Shown here: positions 43,428 through 52,770 of the stretch, piece by piece
Layout: the number at the start of each line of letters is the position of its first letter
Position numbering within the stretch: the stretch's first letter is position 1
Assembly: GCA_944323045.1 (NCBI GenBank)
Contig: CALUQX010000005.1
Location: 1-64,000 of the forward strand
From: Candidatus Gastranaerophilales bacterium
Lineage (GTDB): Bacteria; Cyanobacteriota; Vampirovibrionia; Gastranaerophilales; Gastranaerophilaceae
Length of the DNA: 64,000 nt
Reading direction: 5' to 3'
Translations under genes and position numbers: made by a program
Notes under the pieces: model-generated
Told to the model about the DNA's origin: nothing
The model's database searches: none
Seen by the model: the letters and a program-made list of their open reading frames with translations, nothing else

Positions 43428-44102
43428 TTAACCTAACGGAGAATCATCGTTACCTTCAGCACCGTTTTCATTGTTTTCAGAACCGTATAATACTGCACGA
43501 GCCGGAGCTGAAGCAGGAGCTACAGTTTGATCATAGAATTTGATAGGGAAGATATCGTTGATAGTAACTTTATCTGTACATTCGCCTTCTGAAACTGTAC
43601 AAGAAACAGTTTTGTTAGGACCTTTAGTACCGTTAGCATCTATCCAGCCAAAGCAAGGTTTTGCTTCTGTACAACCTGCTGCATCATTTTTAAAGCTGAA
43701 TACAATACCATCCTGGAATCTGAATGTATAGTTTGTATTAGGAACGGCAGTTGCTGTACCTGTTGCAGCGTTACCATTATTAGAGATTAATACTTCATAA
43801 TTAGATAATTCGTTGTCTTCAATCAAAGCACCGTTAGTTCTTTCTGAGAACATTCTGTACAATGAAATAGTATTTTCATTCTTATCAGTGTTTGCAGAAG
43901 TACCTGCCAAATCGTAATCATCAAGTGCAATGTTCATAACAACAGCCTGTGATAAAACTGATAATGCTTTTTTGTAAGCTGTTTTAAATTGTGCACCATT
44001 TGTGTTGTTAATCAAAGTTGGCATTGTCATAGCTGCTACAACACCGATAATTGCCAAAGTAATCAAAACTTCAGCCAAAGTGAAACCAAAACGTTTTGTC
44101 AT
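43428..44102 (-). CDS. Prepilin-like protein (major pilin candidate)
   Basis: The 224-residue protein has a classic short leader (MTKRFG) cleaved before FTLAEVLITLAIIGVVAA, then a Thr/Asn-rich globular part with two likely disulfides (GCTEAKPCFG and SCTVSEGEC). This is the most canonical of the three prepilins, with Gly at the cleavage site. Its leader mRNA is ~60-70 bases with an AAAGG ribosome site. Unlike the other two, no XRE gene is next to it; malQ is divergent. A role as a structural pilin is inferred. Confidence 0.87.
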   Translation of the reverse strand: MTKRFGFTLAEVLITLAIIGVVAAMTMPTLINNTNGAQFKTAYKKALSVLSQAVVMNIALDDYDLAGTSANTDKNENTISLYRMFSERTNGALIEDNELSNYEVLISNNGNAATGTATAVPNTNYTFRFQDGIVFSFKNDAAGCTEAKPCFGWIDANGTKGPNKTVSCTVSEGECTDKVTINDIFPIKFYDQTVAPASAPARAVLYGSENNENGAEGNDDSPLG

Positions 44103-44163
44103 AACTTTTTTACCTTTCTTTCTTACATTGTTAAATGTACTGACTCTTTTATTTTATACCTAT

Positions 44164-44192
44164 AATATAATACCCTCATCTCTCTGTTGCAA
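44164..44192 (-). promoter_or_regulatory. Probable promoter of the third prepilin
   Basis: On the minus strand TTGCAA (44192-44187) is followed after 17 bases by TATATT (44169-44164). The region between here and malQ (44230-44525) is AT-rich. Confidence 0.55.
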
Positions 44193-44370
44193 TAACCAAA
44201 ACCAAAACGCAGAGCTTTTATTATAAGTATCTAAATAAAAACATTTTATACTCTTATTGTATAACTTTTTCTATCTGTTGTCAATACTGTAATTCTAAAA
44301 AAATCCTACCAGTAGTGGATATTTGAGGGTAAAAACCGCTATTTATACGATTTTTACCATACTTGAGAAC

Positions 44371-44430
44371 TAATACTTTTGGGTTAATTTTTGTTTACAA
44401 TTAGTACTTTTTGATTAATATTTCTTAACA
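44371..44430 (+). promoter_or_regulatory. 31-bp direct repeat upstream of malQ
   Basis: Two tandem copies with a period of 31 bases match at about 23 of 29 positions (TAATACTTTT... and TAGTACTTTT...TTAACA). Three helical turns of spacing suits cooperative binding of a regulator on one face of the DNA. It ends ~95 bases before the malQ ATG. Confidence 0.4.
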
Positions 44431-44525
44431 TAACGGGTGCCTTGAAATATTCTTCTGCCCATGCTAATATTGTTTTTAATAAAATAAGATTGTAATTAGT
44501 CATGTATTTAAGAAGAGGGGTATTT

Positions 44526-46403
44526 ATGGTTTGTACATTAGAAAAACAGACGATTTCCGAAGAAAAAGCTAAAAAAACTATCCGCAAAGCACTTAAAGCG
44601 CTTGGCAAAAAAAACTTTGTTATGATTATGCATAACGGCAGTTTTCCGTCAGCCGCCGGTCAAAATACCGGATTCGGCACTATTAATTCCGATGCAGGAA
44701 AAGAATTCATTGAATATTCATCAGGACTTTTCGATGCTATTCAGCTCGGACCTGCAGGCAAAACAAAAAGCTGTGATTCTTCACCTTACACAGGTACTAT
44801 TTTCTCTAACAATCCGCTTTTTGTTGACCTGAAAGAATTAACAACTAAAAAATGGGGAAATATTCTCTCTGAAAAAACATACAACGAGATTGTTGAAGAC
44901 AACCCTAACAAATTCGTTAATAAAACGGCTTATTCATACATCTATAAACGTCAAAACGAAGCTTTGACTGAGGCATGGAATAATTTCAAATCAAGTGCTA
45001 CAAAAAAATTGTTAAAAGAATTTGATGTTTACAAACGCGACAACGAATTCTGGCTTGATAAAGATGCTTTATATGAAGCATTGTCCGTAGAGCACGGTAA
45101 TGACTACTGGCCGTTATGGAATTCAGATATGGACAAAAATCTGTTCAACCCTGATTCTATTGAAGAACAGCTTGCATATGGCACAAGAATTAAAGAGATT
45201 GAAGCCAAATATGCTGATGAAATTGACTATTATAAATTCGTTCAATTTGTAATCAACAAACAAAACGAAGAAACAAGACAATTTGCGCTTAAGCACAATG
45301 TAAAAATGATTGCAGACAGGCAGGTTGCATTCTCAGACCGTGACACCTGGGCATATCAATCATTATTCCTGAAGGGTTGGATGCTTGGCTGTCCACCTGA
45401 TTACTTCTCAAAAGACGGACAGGCATGGGGATTTCCTGTAATGAATCCTGAAAGATTGTTCAATGCTGACGGGTCACTGGATGACGGCGGAAAATTGATG
45501 AAAAATCTTTTCAAAAAAATGTTCAAAGAAAATCCGGGCGGTGTCAGAATTGACCACATTGTAGGTCTAATTGACCCGTGGGTATACAAAGCCGGCAAAA
45601 AACCGAAAATAGAAGAAGGCGCAGGCAGATTATACTCTTCTCCTGAACATCCGGAACTCGCTAAATTCGCGATAGCAAAGCTTGATGATTTAGATATGGA
45701 ATTAACAGCAGACAAAGAAAAACGTGTTAAATCCCTGACTAAAGCTCAAATTAAGCAATACGGCAGAATTATAGAAAAAATCGTTATTGCCGCAGCAAAA
45801 GAAGAAGGTTTGGACAAAGATTCTATTGTCTGTGAAGACTTAGGCACATTGACAAATCCTGTTGCTGCTGTAATGAAAGAATATGGCTTGCAGGGCATGA
45901 AATTGACGCAGTTTGTAGAGGCTGACAAGCCGGAAGATCCTTACCGCTGCTGCAACATCGGCAAAAAATGCTGGGCAATGGTCGGCACACATGACAACGA
46001 ACCAATAAAGATGTGGGCAGATTCAATGATTCATACCCATATCGGATATCTTCACGCAAAAAATCTTGTGGATGATTTGTTCCAAGAGGCTGAAAACAAG
46101 GATGATATCATTGTTCGTTTGACAAATGATTCTGAATTTCTGGCTCAGACAAAGCTTGTAGAATTGTTTGCCAGTCAGGCTGAAAATATTCAAATCTTCT
46201 TTACAGATTATTTCAATGTGTACGATGTCTACAACAGACCTGGTACATCTGGCGATGAAAACTGGAGTTTGAGACTTCCTGACAATTACAAGGAATTAAC
46301 TTCAATTGATTTGCCGAACATCCTGAAACTTGCAATTGAAGCACGCGGCAGTGAATTTGCAAAGAAAAACGAAAAATTGATAGAACAACTTAATGAAATA
46401 TAA
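44526..46403 (+). CDS. malQ: 4-alpha-glucanotransferase (GH77, MalQ/amylomaltase)
   Basis: MalQ moves alpha-1,4-glucan segments between acceptors in maltodextrin and glycogen metabolism. The ~625-residue product has the GH77 motifs VRIDHIVGL (nucleophile Asp), CEDLGT (acid/base Glu), GTHDNEP and RPGTSGDENWSLRLP. The open frame reaches 44502, but the ATG at 44526 follows GAGGGG. It is longer than the ~500-residue bacterial form, with an insertion in the first part. It is followed after 3 bases by the TPR/NHL gene. Confidence 0.93.
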   Translation: MVCTLEKQTISEEKAKKTIRKALKALGKKNFVMIMHNGSFPSAAGQNTGFGTINSDAGKEFIEYSSGLFDAIQLGPAGKTKSCDSSPYTGTIFSNNPLFVDLKELTTKKWGNILSEKTYNEIVEDNPNKFVNKTAYSYIYKRQNEALTEAWNNFKSSATKKLLKEFDVYKRDNEFWLDKDALYEALSVEHGNDYWPLWNSDMDKNLFNPDSIEEQLAYGTRIKEIEAKYADEIDYYKFVQFVINKQNEETRQFALKHNVKMIADRQVAFSDRDTWAYQSLFLKGWMLGCPPDYFSKDGQAWGFPVMNPERLFNADGSLDDGGKLMKNLFKKMFKENPGGVRIDHIVGLIDPWVYKAGKKPKIEEGAGRLYSSPEHPELAKFAIAKLDDLDMELTADKEKRVKSLTKAQIKQYGRIIEKIVIAAAKEEGLDKDSIVCEDLGTLTNPVAAVMKEYGLQGMKLTQFVEADKPEDPYRCCNIGKKCWAMVGTHDNEPIKMWADSMIHTHIGYLHAKNLVDDLFQEAENKDDIIVRLTNDSEFLAQTKLVELFASQAENIQIFFTDYFNVYDVYNRPGTSGDENWSLRLPDNYKELTSIDLPNILKLAIEARGSEFAKKNEKLIEQLNEI

Positions 46404-46406
46404 TTT

Positions 46407-47276
46407 ATGAAAAAAATACTTATATTAACATGTTTATTAGCCTTAAGTACCGGCATGGTGTTTGGTGAAGCTCCAACAGTGAGTCAGCCGGCACCGCCGA
46501 CTACCGAGGCGAAATTGGAATATAATTTAGGGGTTGACTTTTACAAGGTCGGAAAATATGAACTTGCTATGGCATCTTTTAGAAAAGCGATTGAACTTGA
46601 CCCGAATTATATAGATGCATATTATAATTTAGGCTCAATTCTTGAGTTTTTAAAACAGGATGATGCAGCATTGACAGTGTTTAAACAGATAATCGTGCGC
46701 AAACCTGATGATTATGAGGCGTTATACAAAGCCGCAAAGTTAAGCCAGAAACTTGGAATGCCTGAAGATGCACAGAGTTATCTGTCATTAATTCCGCCAT
46801 CAAGCCCTATGTATAGAAAAGGGCAGGAAGTTGCATCGCTTTTAAAGACTGATATGCAGACAATTAAACAAGGGGCGGCAGACCAGAAAGTTCAGGAAGA
46901 GCACCCGTATTACGACAACAGTTCTGTGTATGAGAATATACTTTCGCCAACAGGAATTACCACCGATAAAAACGGTAATGTGTATGTAGCGGGGTTTTCT
47001 GACAATTCTATATATAAGATTACACCAACCGGTCAGCGGGTAATATTCCTGAAGGATTCGCGCCTGAATGGACCTATTGGAATGGTGAGTGATGCCGCCG
47101 GAAACATTTATGTTGCGAATTATAATAACAACAATGTTTTGAAAGTAAATCCAACAGGCGGAGTTGTTGTTTTGATAGGCAATATCCAGAAACCTTACGG
47201 ACTGCATATAGACGGAAATATGCTGTTTATTTCCTCTCAGGGCAGCAATTCAATTGTAAGATATAAATTGAATTAG
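46407..47276 (+). CDS. Secreted TPR and NHL-repeat protein
   Basis: A signal peptide (residues 1-20, ILILTCLLALSTGMVFG) is followed by tetratricopeptide repeats (~32-110, YNLGVDFYKVGKYELAMASF and YYNLGSILEFLKQDDAALTVF). Then come about three NHL-type beta-propeller blades (~170-289, DKNGNVYVAGFSDNSIYKI, DAAGNIYVANYNNNNVLKV). Three blades are too few for a closed propeller, so the domain may be incomplete or multimeric. Directly after its stop, in the same frame, lies a degraded prepilin C-terminus. It is likely periplasmic or surface-located and co-transcribed with malQ. Confidence 0.85.
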   Translation: MKKILILTCLLALSTGMVFGEAPTVSQPAPPTTEAKLEYNLGVDFYKVGKYELAMASFRKAIELDPNYIDAYYNLGSILEFLKQDDAALTVFKQIIVRKPDDYEALYKAAKLSQKLGMPEDAQSYLSLIPPSSPMYRKGQEVASLLKTDMQTIKQGAADQKVQEEHPYYDNSSVYENILSPTGITTDKNGNVYVAGFSDNSIYKITPTGQRVIFLKDSRLNGPIGMVSDAAGNIYVANYNNNNVLKVNPTGGVVVLIGNIQKPYGLHIDGNMLFISSQGSNSIVRYKLN

Positions 47277-47434
47277 GTGGAACCGCCTACCGGTGTGTCT
47301 TTGTCTGCAGAATTTAAGAACAATTGTCTTGATGAAAATGGATACAGATGCGCATATTGGGTAATTCAAAAGGTAATAGAGACTATCTGTACTGTAAAGA
47401 TTTAAGTTTCAGCGAGAAAAACAAATGTGATTAA
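47277..47434 (+). pseudogene. Degraded prepilin C-terminal fragment
   Basis: Reading from 47277 gives ...LSAEFKNNCLDENGYRCAYWVI, and after a one-base frameshift GNRDYLYCKDLSFSEKNKC and a stop at 47432-47434. Both parts align with the end of the prepilin at 7974 (NGYGCTAWVI, then GNMDYLHCDDLSWDGKKSC). The rest of that gene is missing. This is a relic of a prepilin copy fused behind the NHL gene, or a broken recombination product. Confidence 0.75.
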
Positions 47435-47448
47435 TCCAATATTTTTCG

Positions 47449-47457
47449 TGCTATAAT
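47449..47457 (+). promoter_or_regulatory. Extended -10 promoter of ychF
   Basis: TGCTATAAT lies ~38 bases before the ychF ATG without a good -35 box, as expected for an extended -10 promoter. Confidence 0.55.
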
Positions 47458-47494
47458 AATTTTAGTGGAATACGAAAAAGAAGGAAATATATAA

Positions 47495-48592
47495 ATGCTT
47501 AGAACTGGTATTGTCGGCTTGCCGAATGTCGGAAAATCAACACTTTTTAACGCTTTGACCAGTGCAAAAAATGCACAGAGCGCAAACTATCCGTTTTGTA
47601 CTATTGAACCCAATGTCGGCGTTGTAAATGTGCCGGATGAAAGGTTGGAAAAACTGGCTAAACTTTGCAAAACAGATGTAATTATTCCAACTGCAATTGA
47701 ATTTGTTGATATAGCAGGACTTGTTAAAGGCGCAAGTAAAGGCGAAGGGTTAGGCAATCAGTTTTTACATAATATTAGAGAAGTAGATGCAATAATTCAG
47801 GTTGTGCGCTGTTTTGACGACCCGAATACAATCCACGTAGCCGGTAAAGTTAACCCGCTTGATGATATTGAAGTTATTAATACAGAACTCGCACTGGCAG
47901 ACCTTGCTTCTGTTGAAAAACGTCAGGCTCGTATTTCCAAACAGGCAAAAGGCGGGGACAAAGATGCTGTTCTTGAGGATAAAGTTTTAACCCGATTAAC
48001 AGAACTTCTGTCAGAAGGTACATTTATCAATTTGAAAGACTACTTTAATGAAGATGAAATAGCTGTAGCAAAACAACTCAATTTAATGTCTACCAAACCG
48101 GTTATTTATGCGGCAAATGTTTCTGAATACGATTTGAAAGACGGTAACGCTTACACAGAACAGGTTAAAGAATATGCCGCAAAACATAATGCCGAAGTTG
48201 TACTGATATCTGCCAAAATAGAAGAAGAACTGGCTGAACTCGGGGAACAAGAGGCTAAAGAATATCTGGCAGAATTAGGAATTGAAGACAGCGGAATAGA
48301 TAGAATGATTAAATCAGTTTACCGCCTGCTGAATTTAAGAACATTTATAACTGCCGGCGAAAAAGAAGTTCATGCCTGGACAATTCCGGCAGGTGCTAAG
48401 GCGCCTCAGGCTGCAGGAGTAATTCATACTGACTTTGAAAAAGGATTTATCAGGGCAGAAGTTACCTCTTACAACGACTTTATAGAATGCGGTTCTTATG
48501 CTGCTTGCAAGGATAAAGGCGTAACCCGTCTGGAAGGCAAGGATTACGAAGTTCAGGACGGGGATCTCGTGCATTTTCGCTTTGCAGTCTAA
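47495..48592 (+). CDS. ychF: Ribosome-binding ATPase YchF
   Basis: YchF (an OLA1-type Obg-family protein) binds the 70S ribosome and prefers ATP. The 365-residue product has the P-loop [12 protein letters not shown], the switch [19 protein letters not shown], the altered G4 motif (NVSE in place of NKxD) and a TGS domain near the C-terminus ([25 protein letters not shown]). Length is canonical. Its last 113 bases are overlapped antisense by the next gene. Confidence 0.97.
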   Translation: MLRTGIVGLPNVGKSTLFNALTSAKNAQSANYPFCTIEPNVGVVNVPDERLEKLAKLCKTDVIIPTAIEFVDIAGLVKGASKGEGLGNQFLHNIREVDAIIQVVRCFDDPNTIHVAGKVNPLDDIEVINTELALADLASVEKRQARISKQAKGGDKDAVLEDKVLTRLTELLSEGTFINLKDYFNEDEIAVAKQLNLMSTKPVIYAANVSEYDLKDGNAYTEQVKEYAAKHNAEVVLISAKIEEELAELGEQEAKEYLAELGIEDSGIDRMIKSVYRLLNLRTFITAGEKEVHAWTIPAGAKAPQAAGVIHTDFEKGFIRAEVTSYNDFIECGSYAACKDKGVTRLEGKDYEVQDGDLVHFRFAV

Positions 48593-49373
48593 ATACATTT
48601 TGTAATTCCATATAATGACCGGCGTCTAACAGTTCATAAAAAATTCTGCAAGCTGTAGGGGCAAGTGCCTGTGTCCATTCTTTATCGAGATACAGTCCTT
48701 CTACAAATCTTGCAAAAAGTTCAGTCGGACGTTCATAGTATTTTTTGTATTTATTTATGCGTGCACTTATCCGCGTCTGTTTGCGAATTGCCGAACGAAG
48801 TCTGATATATGCACAAAATGCCTGCTGCATATCAGGAAAATCTTTCTCCAGATTATCTATTGTAAAAACTTCCTCCCGTGTACCAAAAAAGCCGCTGATT
48901 AATTTAACGCGGTCATATTTCAGCAAATATCTGGCTTTTGAGCGTCTGATATATTTATCGAATTCTTTAAATTTTTTTGAGCGTAAAAATTTCGGGTAAT
49001 CTTCCTTTATAACTTTTTCCAGTGCTTTAATTCTTTCTTTAACCCTTGCTCTGTGTTCCAGAAGCCGGATACAAAGCGAATTTTCATCCACAAAATGCGT
49101 TACTTTAATTAATTCTTCCCTTATCACAGGATTGTTATTCAGAAAAAGAATTTCCAATGTGCCGCCGGATTTGTTAATATCTTTTTCCAGTTTAGAATGA
49201 ATATAGTGCGCAAATTCATGCAAAAGTGTGGGCACAATACGATTGGGCGGAACATTTTTGGATATATCAATCCTGTTTTTCATAAAAAAGCCCTGATGCC
49301 CGCGCGCTTTAGTAGATGTATGTACCTCAAGCCCGAGTGACCTGAAATATTTAACTAAATCTTTTTCATCCAT
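48480..49373 (-). CDS. HExxH metallopeptidase-like protein overlapping ychF
   Basis: The 297-residue protein has a zinc-peptidase helix HEFAHYIHS (H52, E53, H56) early on, with the ImmA/IrrE-like layout, followed by a long basic helical region. TATAAT on the minus strand ends 6 bases before the ATG and no ribosome site is visible, suggesting a leaderless mRNA. The final ~37 codons run antisense into ychF and look unlike a designed domain ([12 protein letters not shown]), so the original stop has probably been lost. The substrate is unknown. Confidence 0.75.
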   Translation of the reverse strand: MDEKDLVKYFRSLGLEVHTSTKARGHQGFFMKNRIDISKNVPPNRIVPTLLHEFAHYIHSKLEKDINKSGGTLEILFLNNNPVIREELIKVTHFVDENSLCIRLLEHRARVKERIKALEKVIKEDYPKFLRSKKFKEFDKYIRRSKARYLLKYDRVKLISGFFGTREEVFTIDNLEKDFPDMQQAFCAYIRLRSAIRKQTRISARINKYKKYYERPTELFARFVEGLYLDKEWTQALAPTACRIFYELLDAGHYMELQNVFRLQSENARDPRPELRNPCLPDGLRLYPCKQHKNRIL

Positions 49374-49481
49374 ATTTGTATTATAACATTTAAATATTGT
49401 AACAGCAATTTGATATTTTTATCCGCGCAGGTTTATTATAAAGTCGTAAGATTAACGTCTATTTATTTTTTCTGAAATTCA

Positions 49482-49490
49482 TGCTATAAT
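49482..49490 (+). promoter_or_regulatory. Extended -10 promoter of rbfA
   Basis: TGCTATAAT lies 20 bases before the rbfA ATG, with only a weak -35. The resulting leader would be ~14 bases carrying the AAGGAG ribosome site. Confidence 0.6.
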
Positions 49491-49510
49491 CAAATGGCAA
49501 GGAGAAAATT

Positions 49511-49855
49511 ATGACTTTAAGAAATGAACGTGTTAGAAAAGAATTAATGAGAGATATTTCAGATATTTTACGTAAAGAAATACGCGGACTCGCCGGAGTC
49601 GTTTCTATTATTGATGTGGAAGTTTCCCATGACAACTCTTTTGCAAAAGTCATTTATAGCGTTTTAGGTTCTCCTGAACAAATAGATAAAACAAAAGAAA
49701 TTATTGAGAAAAGCACCCCTAAAATCAGATATGAAGTCGGCAGACGCATTCGTTTGCGCTTAACGCCGGAATTGAAATTTGTCTACAGTGATTCATTTGA
49801 AAAAGGCTCTAGAGTAACAGAAATTATTGATAGAATTTCCCGCGGAGAGTTGTAA
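49511..49855 (+). CDS. rbfA: 30S ribosome-binding factor RbfA
   Basis: RbfA binds the 30S subunit during late 16S maturation and in cold shock. The 114-residue protein has the KH-like fold with RNERVRKELMRDISDILRKEI at the start, VEVSHDNSFAKVIYSVLG in the middle and RLRLTPELKFVYSDSFEKG near the end. It is followed after 2 bases by truB, a common pairing. Confidence 0.95.
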   Translation: MTLRNERVRKELMRDISDILRKEIRGLAGVVSIIDVEVSHDNSFAKVIYSVLGSPEQIDKTKEIIEKSTPKIRYEVGRRIRLRLTPELKFVYSDSFEKGSRVTEIIDRISRGEL

Positions 49856-49857
49856 TA

Positions 49858-50745
49858 GTGGTATTGGCTAAGGGCAATAAAAACAATTATTTTGGCTTTT
49901 TAAATATATATAAACCAGCCGGCATGACCTCTCATGATGTGGTTGCCTGTGTGCGTAAAATTACAAGCCAAAGACAGGTCGGGCATACAGGAACATTGGA
50001 TCCTTTTGCTGAAGGTGTTTTGCCTGTTTGCGTTGGAAAAGCTACAAGACTTATTGAATTTCTTGCCGATGATAAAGAATATATCGCAACAGTTCAGTTT
50101 GGAAAAACTACTGACACCTATGATTGCGAAGGGCAAATAACCTCAACTTCAGATAAAAAAATAACCCGTAATGAAATTATTGCAGCATTAAAAGATTTTG
50201 AAGGAGAAATAGAACAACTTCCGCCAATATATTCCGCTATTAAAGTAAACGGAAAAAAACTCTATGATTACGCAAGAAAAGGACAGTCCGTAGAAATTCA
50301 GCCGCGCAAAGTGTTTATTGAAAAAATTGCCCTGCAAACATTTGATGAGACCTCTCAGGCTGCAGAAATTCTTGTAAAATGTTCTAAAGGAACATACATC
50401 CGCTCAATTGCATATGACCTCGGTCAAAAACTCGGGGCAGGCGCGTATTTGACTAAATTAATCAGAACACAAGCCGGCAGTTTTCAAATCAATTCTTCTC
50501 ATAAGCTTGATGAACTTAAAAATAATTTTTCTTCTGCCTGTCTCATTAACCCGTTTGACATCCTGCCGCTTCCAAAACTTGAACTTAATGAAGAACAGCT
50601 TGATAAAGTCAAACACGGACAGTTTTTAAAAAATTCTCAATTTAATGACGGTCAATTTGTTATTTTGTTTTATAATAAAGACGGAATAGCTGCTATTGGT
50701 GCAGTAGAAAAAGATAAAATTAAAACAAAGAAAGTGTTTGTATAG
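49858..50745 (+). CDS. truB: tRNA pseudouridine(55) synthase TruB
   Basis: TruB makes pseudouridine 55 in the T loop of tRNAs. The 295-residue product has the catalytic motif GHTGTLDPFAEGVLPVC with the nucleophile Asp, the KVNGKKLYDYARKG motif and the KGTYIRSIAYDLG motif. The start is a GTG two bases after the rbfA stop. The C-terminus contains a shortened PUA-like region. Confidence 0.96.
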   Translation: MVLAKGNKNNYFGFLNIYKPAGMTSHDVVACVRKITSQRQVGHTGTLDPFAEGVLPVCVGKATRLIEFLADDKEYIATVQFGKTTDTYDCEGQITSTSDKKITRNEIIAALKDFEGEIEQLPPIYSAIKVNGKKLYDYARKGQSVEIQPRKVFIEKIALQTFDETSQAAEILVKCSKGTYIRSIAYDLGQKLGAGAYLTKLIRTQAGSFQINSSHKLDELKNNFSSACLINPFDILPLPKLELNEEQLDKVKHGQFLKNSQFNDGQFVILFYNKDGIAAIGAVEKDKIKTKKVFV

Positions 50746-50746
50746 T

Positions 50747-51613
50747 ATGAAAAAATTTATTATTACATTTTTCAGTCTGGTATTGCTCCTAAGTAGTACT
50801 GCATCAGGTAAAAACTGTAATTACGATGAATTCAAATGTAAAGAAGAAAGCGGGCTTACACCTACTTATTCAAGATTTTTCAGCCAGATTACGGGTACCA
50901 ATTTTATTGCTGAAAGAATCGCACAGTCTATTATCAAAAAAAATATAAAGAAAACTGTCGGAGGTGATTTTAGTGTCAGGCTTAAATCATACAGTACAAA
51001 AGATATGAAAGCCGGAAGATTTAAATCATTTGAAATCAAAGGTAAACACATAAATATTGATAGTATATATCTCTCAGAATTCAAAATGAGAACTTTATGC
51101 GATTTTAATTATATAAGTCTTGATAAAGACTGGAACATGACAATTGTGGATGATGTACCGTTAATATTTGATATTACAATCACTCAGGATGATTTAAACA
51201 AAACAATGGAATCAAAAGAATATAAGCGTCTGTTAAGTGATATAAACCTTCTCGGTGCCGGAATTTTTACAGTCGAGTCCTCCAGTATGAAAATAAAAGA
51301 TGATAAAATATACTACATAATGAATATCGCAATACCTTTTGTACGCGGCACTCAAGAAGTCGCGATATGCGCTGAATTGGAGGCTGTGAACGGTGATATA
51401 AAGTTTGTTGATGTAGAACTTTTGAATAAAAACTTTATGCTTAAATCTCATAAACTTTCAACTATTTTAAATTATATTAACCCACTTGATTTTTCTGTAA
51501 AAATACTGGAAAATAAAGATGCAAGATTAAATATAAATAATGTGTTAATTATAGATAATAAAATATTAGTTGACGGATCAGTAGTTTTGTTAAAAGATAT
51601 TATCAGAGAATAA
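50747..51613 (+). CDS. Secreted LmeA/DUF2993-like lipid-binding protein
   Basis: A signal peptide (KKFIITFFSLVLLLSSTASG) precedes a ~265-residue domain. Its pattern (FSVRLKSYSTKDMKAGRFKSFEIKGKHINIDSIYLSEFKM) resembles the DUF2993/LmeA family of envelope lipid-binding proteins common in Cyanobacteria and Actinobacteria. A TTG nine bases upstream is in frame, but the ATG gives a proper signal sequence. It overlaps truB closely, so it is co-transcribed. The family call is tentative. Confidence 0.65.
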   Translation: MKKFIITFFSLVLLLSSTASGKNCNYDEFKCKEESGLTPTYSRFFSQITGTNFIAERIAQSIIKKNIKKTVGGDFSVRLKSYSTKDMKAGRFKSFEIKGKHINIDSIYLSEFKMRTLCDFNYISLDKDWNMTIVDDVPLIFDITITQDDLNKTMESKEYKRLLSDINLLGAGIFTVESSSMKIKDDKIYYIMNIAIPFVRGTQEVAICAELEAVNGDIKFVDVELLNKNFMLKSHKLSTILNYINPLDFSVKILENKDARLNINNVLIIDNKILVDGSVVLLKDIIRE

Positions 51614-51623
51614 GGAATTAGCT

Positions 51624-52229
51624 ATGCGAAAAAATCAAAAAATGTTTCTGGGCACACTTGCAGTAATAATGGTTGCGATATGCGGATTTACCGCAATGAA
51701 AGTTTTGTACAATGATGATCAGGCAGCTAACGGTCCTCTATTACCGGTGCAGGAGCAGCCTAATCAGGAACAACCTTCTGAACAAACTCAACCGGAAAAA
51801 GAAAAAGTTTATGTTAATGTATTCTTTATCGGGCAGGATGAAAATAACTATGAAGTCTACAAAGCTGTAAAACGTGAATATGATGAAACAGTTGATGGTC
51901 CAAAATTCAAATTCGCAATAGACAGCCTTGTTATGGGACCAAAACCCGAAGAAAAAGTTAAAGGTGTTTACTCCGAAATTCCGTCCGGAACACGCGTTAT
52001 TTCAATTACCGAACGCCCTGAAGGCATCATCGTTAATCTGTCTTCTGAATTTGAAGCCGGCGGCGGCACTGACAGCATTTACAAAAGAATTTATCAACTA
52101 ATAAAAACTGCCCGCCGCAATACAGACAGACCTGTTTATCTCTATATCGAAGGCAGAAAAGCCGATGTTATTGGCGGTGAAGGTATCATGTTAAATCAGC
52201 CTTTAAATGAAAATTCACTTGATGGGTAA
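51624..52229 (+). CDS. GerMN-domain membrane-anchored protein
   Basis: The 201-residue protein has an N-terminal anchor (FLGTLAVIMVAICGFTAM), a Gln/Pro/Glu-rich linker (~35-62), and a GerMN domain (~63-185) recognised by the layout VNVFFIGQDENN ... AIDSLVMGPKPEE ... SEIPSGTRVISI ... IIVNLSSEF. GerMN domains occur in GerM and LpqB-type envelope proteins, with a proposed peptidoglycan or signalling link. It lies 10 bases after the lipid-binding gene, in the same transcript. Confidence 0.82.
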   Translation: MRKNQKMFLGTLAVIMVAICGFTAMKVLYNDDQAANGPLLPVQEQPNQEQPSEQTQPEKEKVYVNVFFIGQDENNYEVYKAVKREYDETVDGPKFKFAIDSLVMGPKPEEKVKGVYSEIPSGTRVISITERPEGIIVNLSSEFEAGGGTDSIYKRIYQLIKTARRNTDRPVYLYIEGRKADVIGGEGIMLNQPLNENSLDG

Positions 52230-52235
52230 TCTGCA

Positions 52236-52502
52236 ATGGAAAAAGATATAAATTACTATCTGAATTTAAACTGGACTCTTATTGAAGGTGAAGATTTAGA
52301 TTTTGAAGGTAAGACTTATTATTATATAGAAATCAAAGAAATTCCGAGTTTTGTATTCTGTGCAAAAACTCCAGAAAAAGCACGTGAAAACTACAAACAA
52401 CAGTTAAAATTAACGCTAACTGTTATGCTTGAAAGCGGTGAACATATTGTTGAACCGGATGAATTTGAAGAGGAACCCGATTGGGAATCACTTTGCCCTT
52501 AA
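52236..52502 (+). CDS. HicB-like small protein without HicA partner
   Basis: The 88-residue protein has the beta-strand pattern and ends of a HicB-like antitoxin fold (YYYIEIKEIPSFVFCAKTPEKARENYKQQL, with a long helix and HIVEPDE). It lacks a C-terminal DNA-binding extension, and no HicA toxin gene lies beside it. It follows the GerMN gene after 6 bases. A small stand-alone HicB-like protein is more likely than a complete toxin-antitoxin pair. Confidence 0.6.
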   Translation: MEKDINYYLNLNWTLIEGEDLDFEGKTYYYIEIKEIPSFVFCAKTPEKARENYKQQLKLTLTVMLESGEHIVEPDEFEEEPDWESLCP

Positions 52503-52514
52503 AAATTTAAAAAT

Positions 52515-52769
52515 CTAAAATTTGCAATTTAAGATATCTTCAACTTTTACCTCTAAAGCATCCGCAATTCTATATAGTGTTTTAATGCGGATATTATAAT
52601 TTCCTCGCTCTATAGCACTGAGTGCATTTGTACTTAATTCCGATTTAAAACTCAATTCTTCCTGAGAAAAATCTTTTTTCAGACGCAGGTATCTTATACT
52701 TTGACCGATTTTGAAAAGCAACTCATCTTTCATAACAACATAGTAAAATGTTGACAAATTTTCTTCCAT
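52515..52769 (-). CDS. Small XRE-family regulator
   Basis: The 84-residue product is essentially one helix-turn-helix domain (IGQSIRYLRLKKDFSQEELSFKSELSTNALSAIERGNYNI ... LYRIADALEVKVEDIL). The first ATG (52769) lies 2 bases from a perfect palindrome, and an inner ATG 12 codons later also fits the domain. Neither has a good ribosome site. The palindrome is probably its own operator. It converges on the HicB-like gene with 12 bases between stops. Confidence 0.82.
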   Translation of the reverse strand: MEENLSTFYYVVMKDELLFKIGQSIRYLRLKKDFSQEELSFKSELSTNALSAIERGNYNIRIKTLYRIADALEVKVEDILNCKF

Positions 52770-52770
52770 T

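Noticed and set aside
52236..52769. A complete HicAB or other toxin-antitoxin pair
   Set aside because: The HicB-like and XRE genes are convergent, not an operon, and no toxin-like gene is between or beside them.
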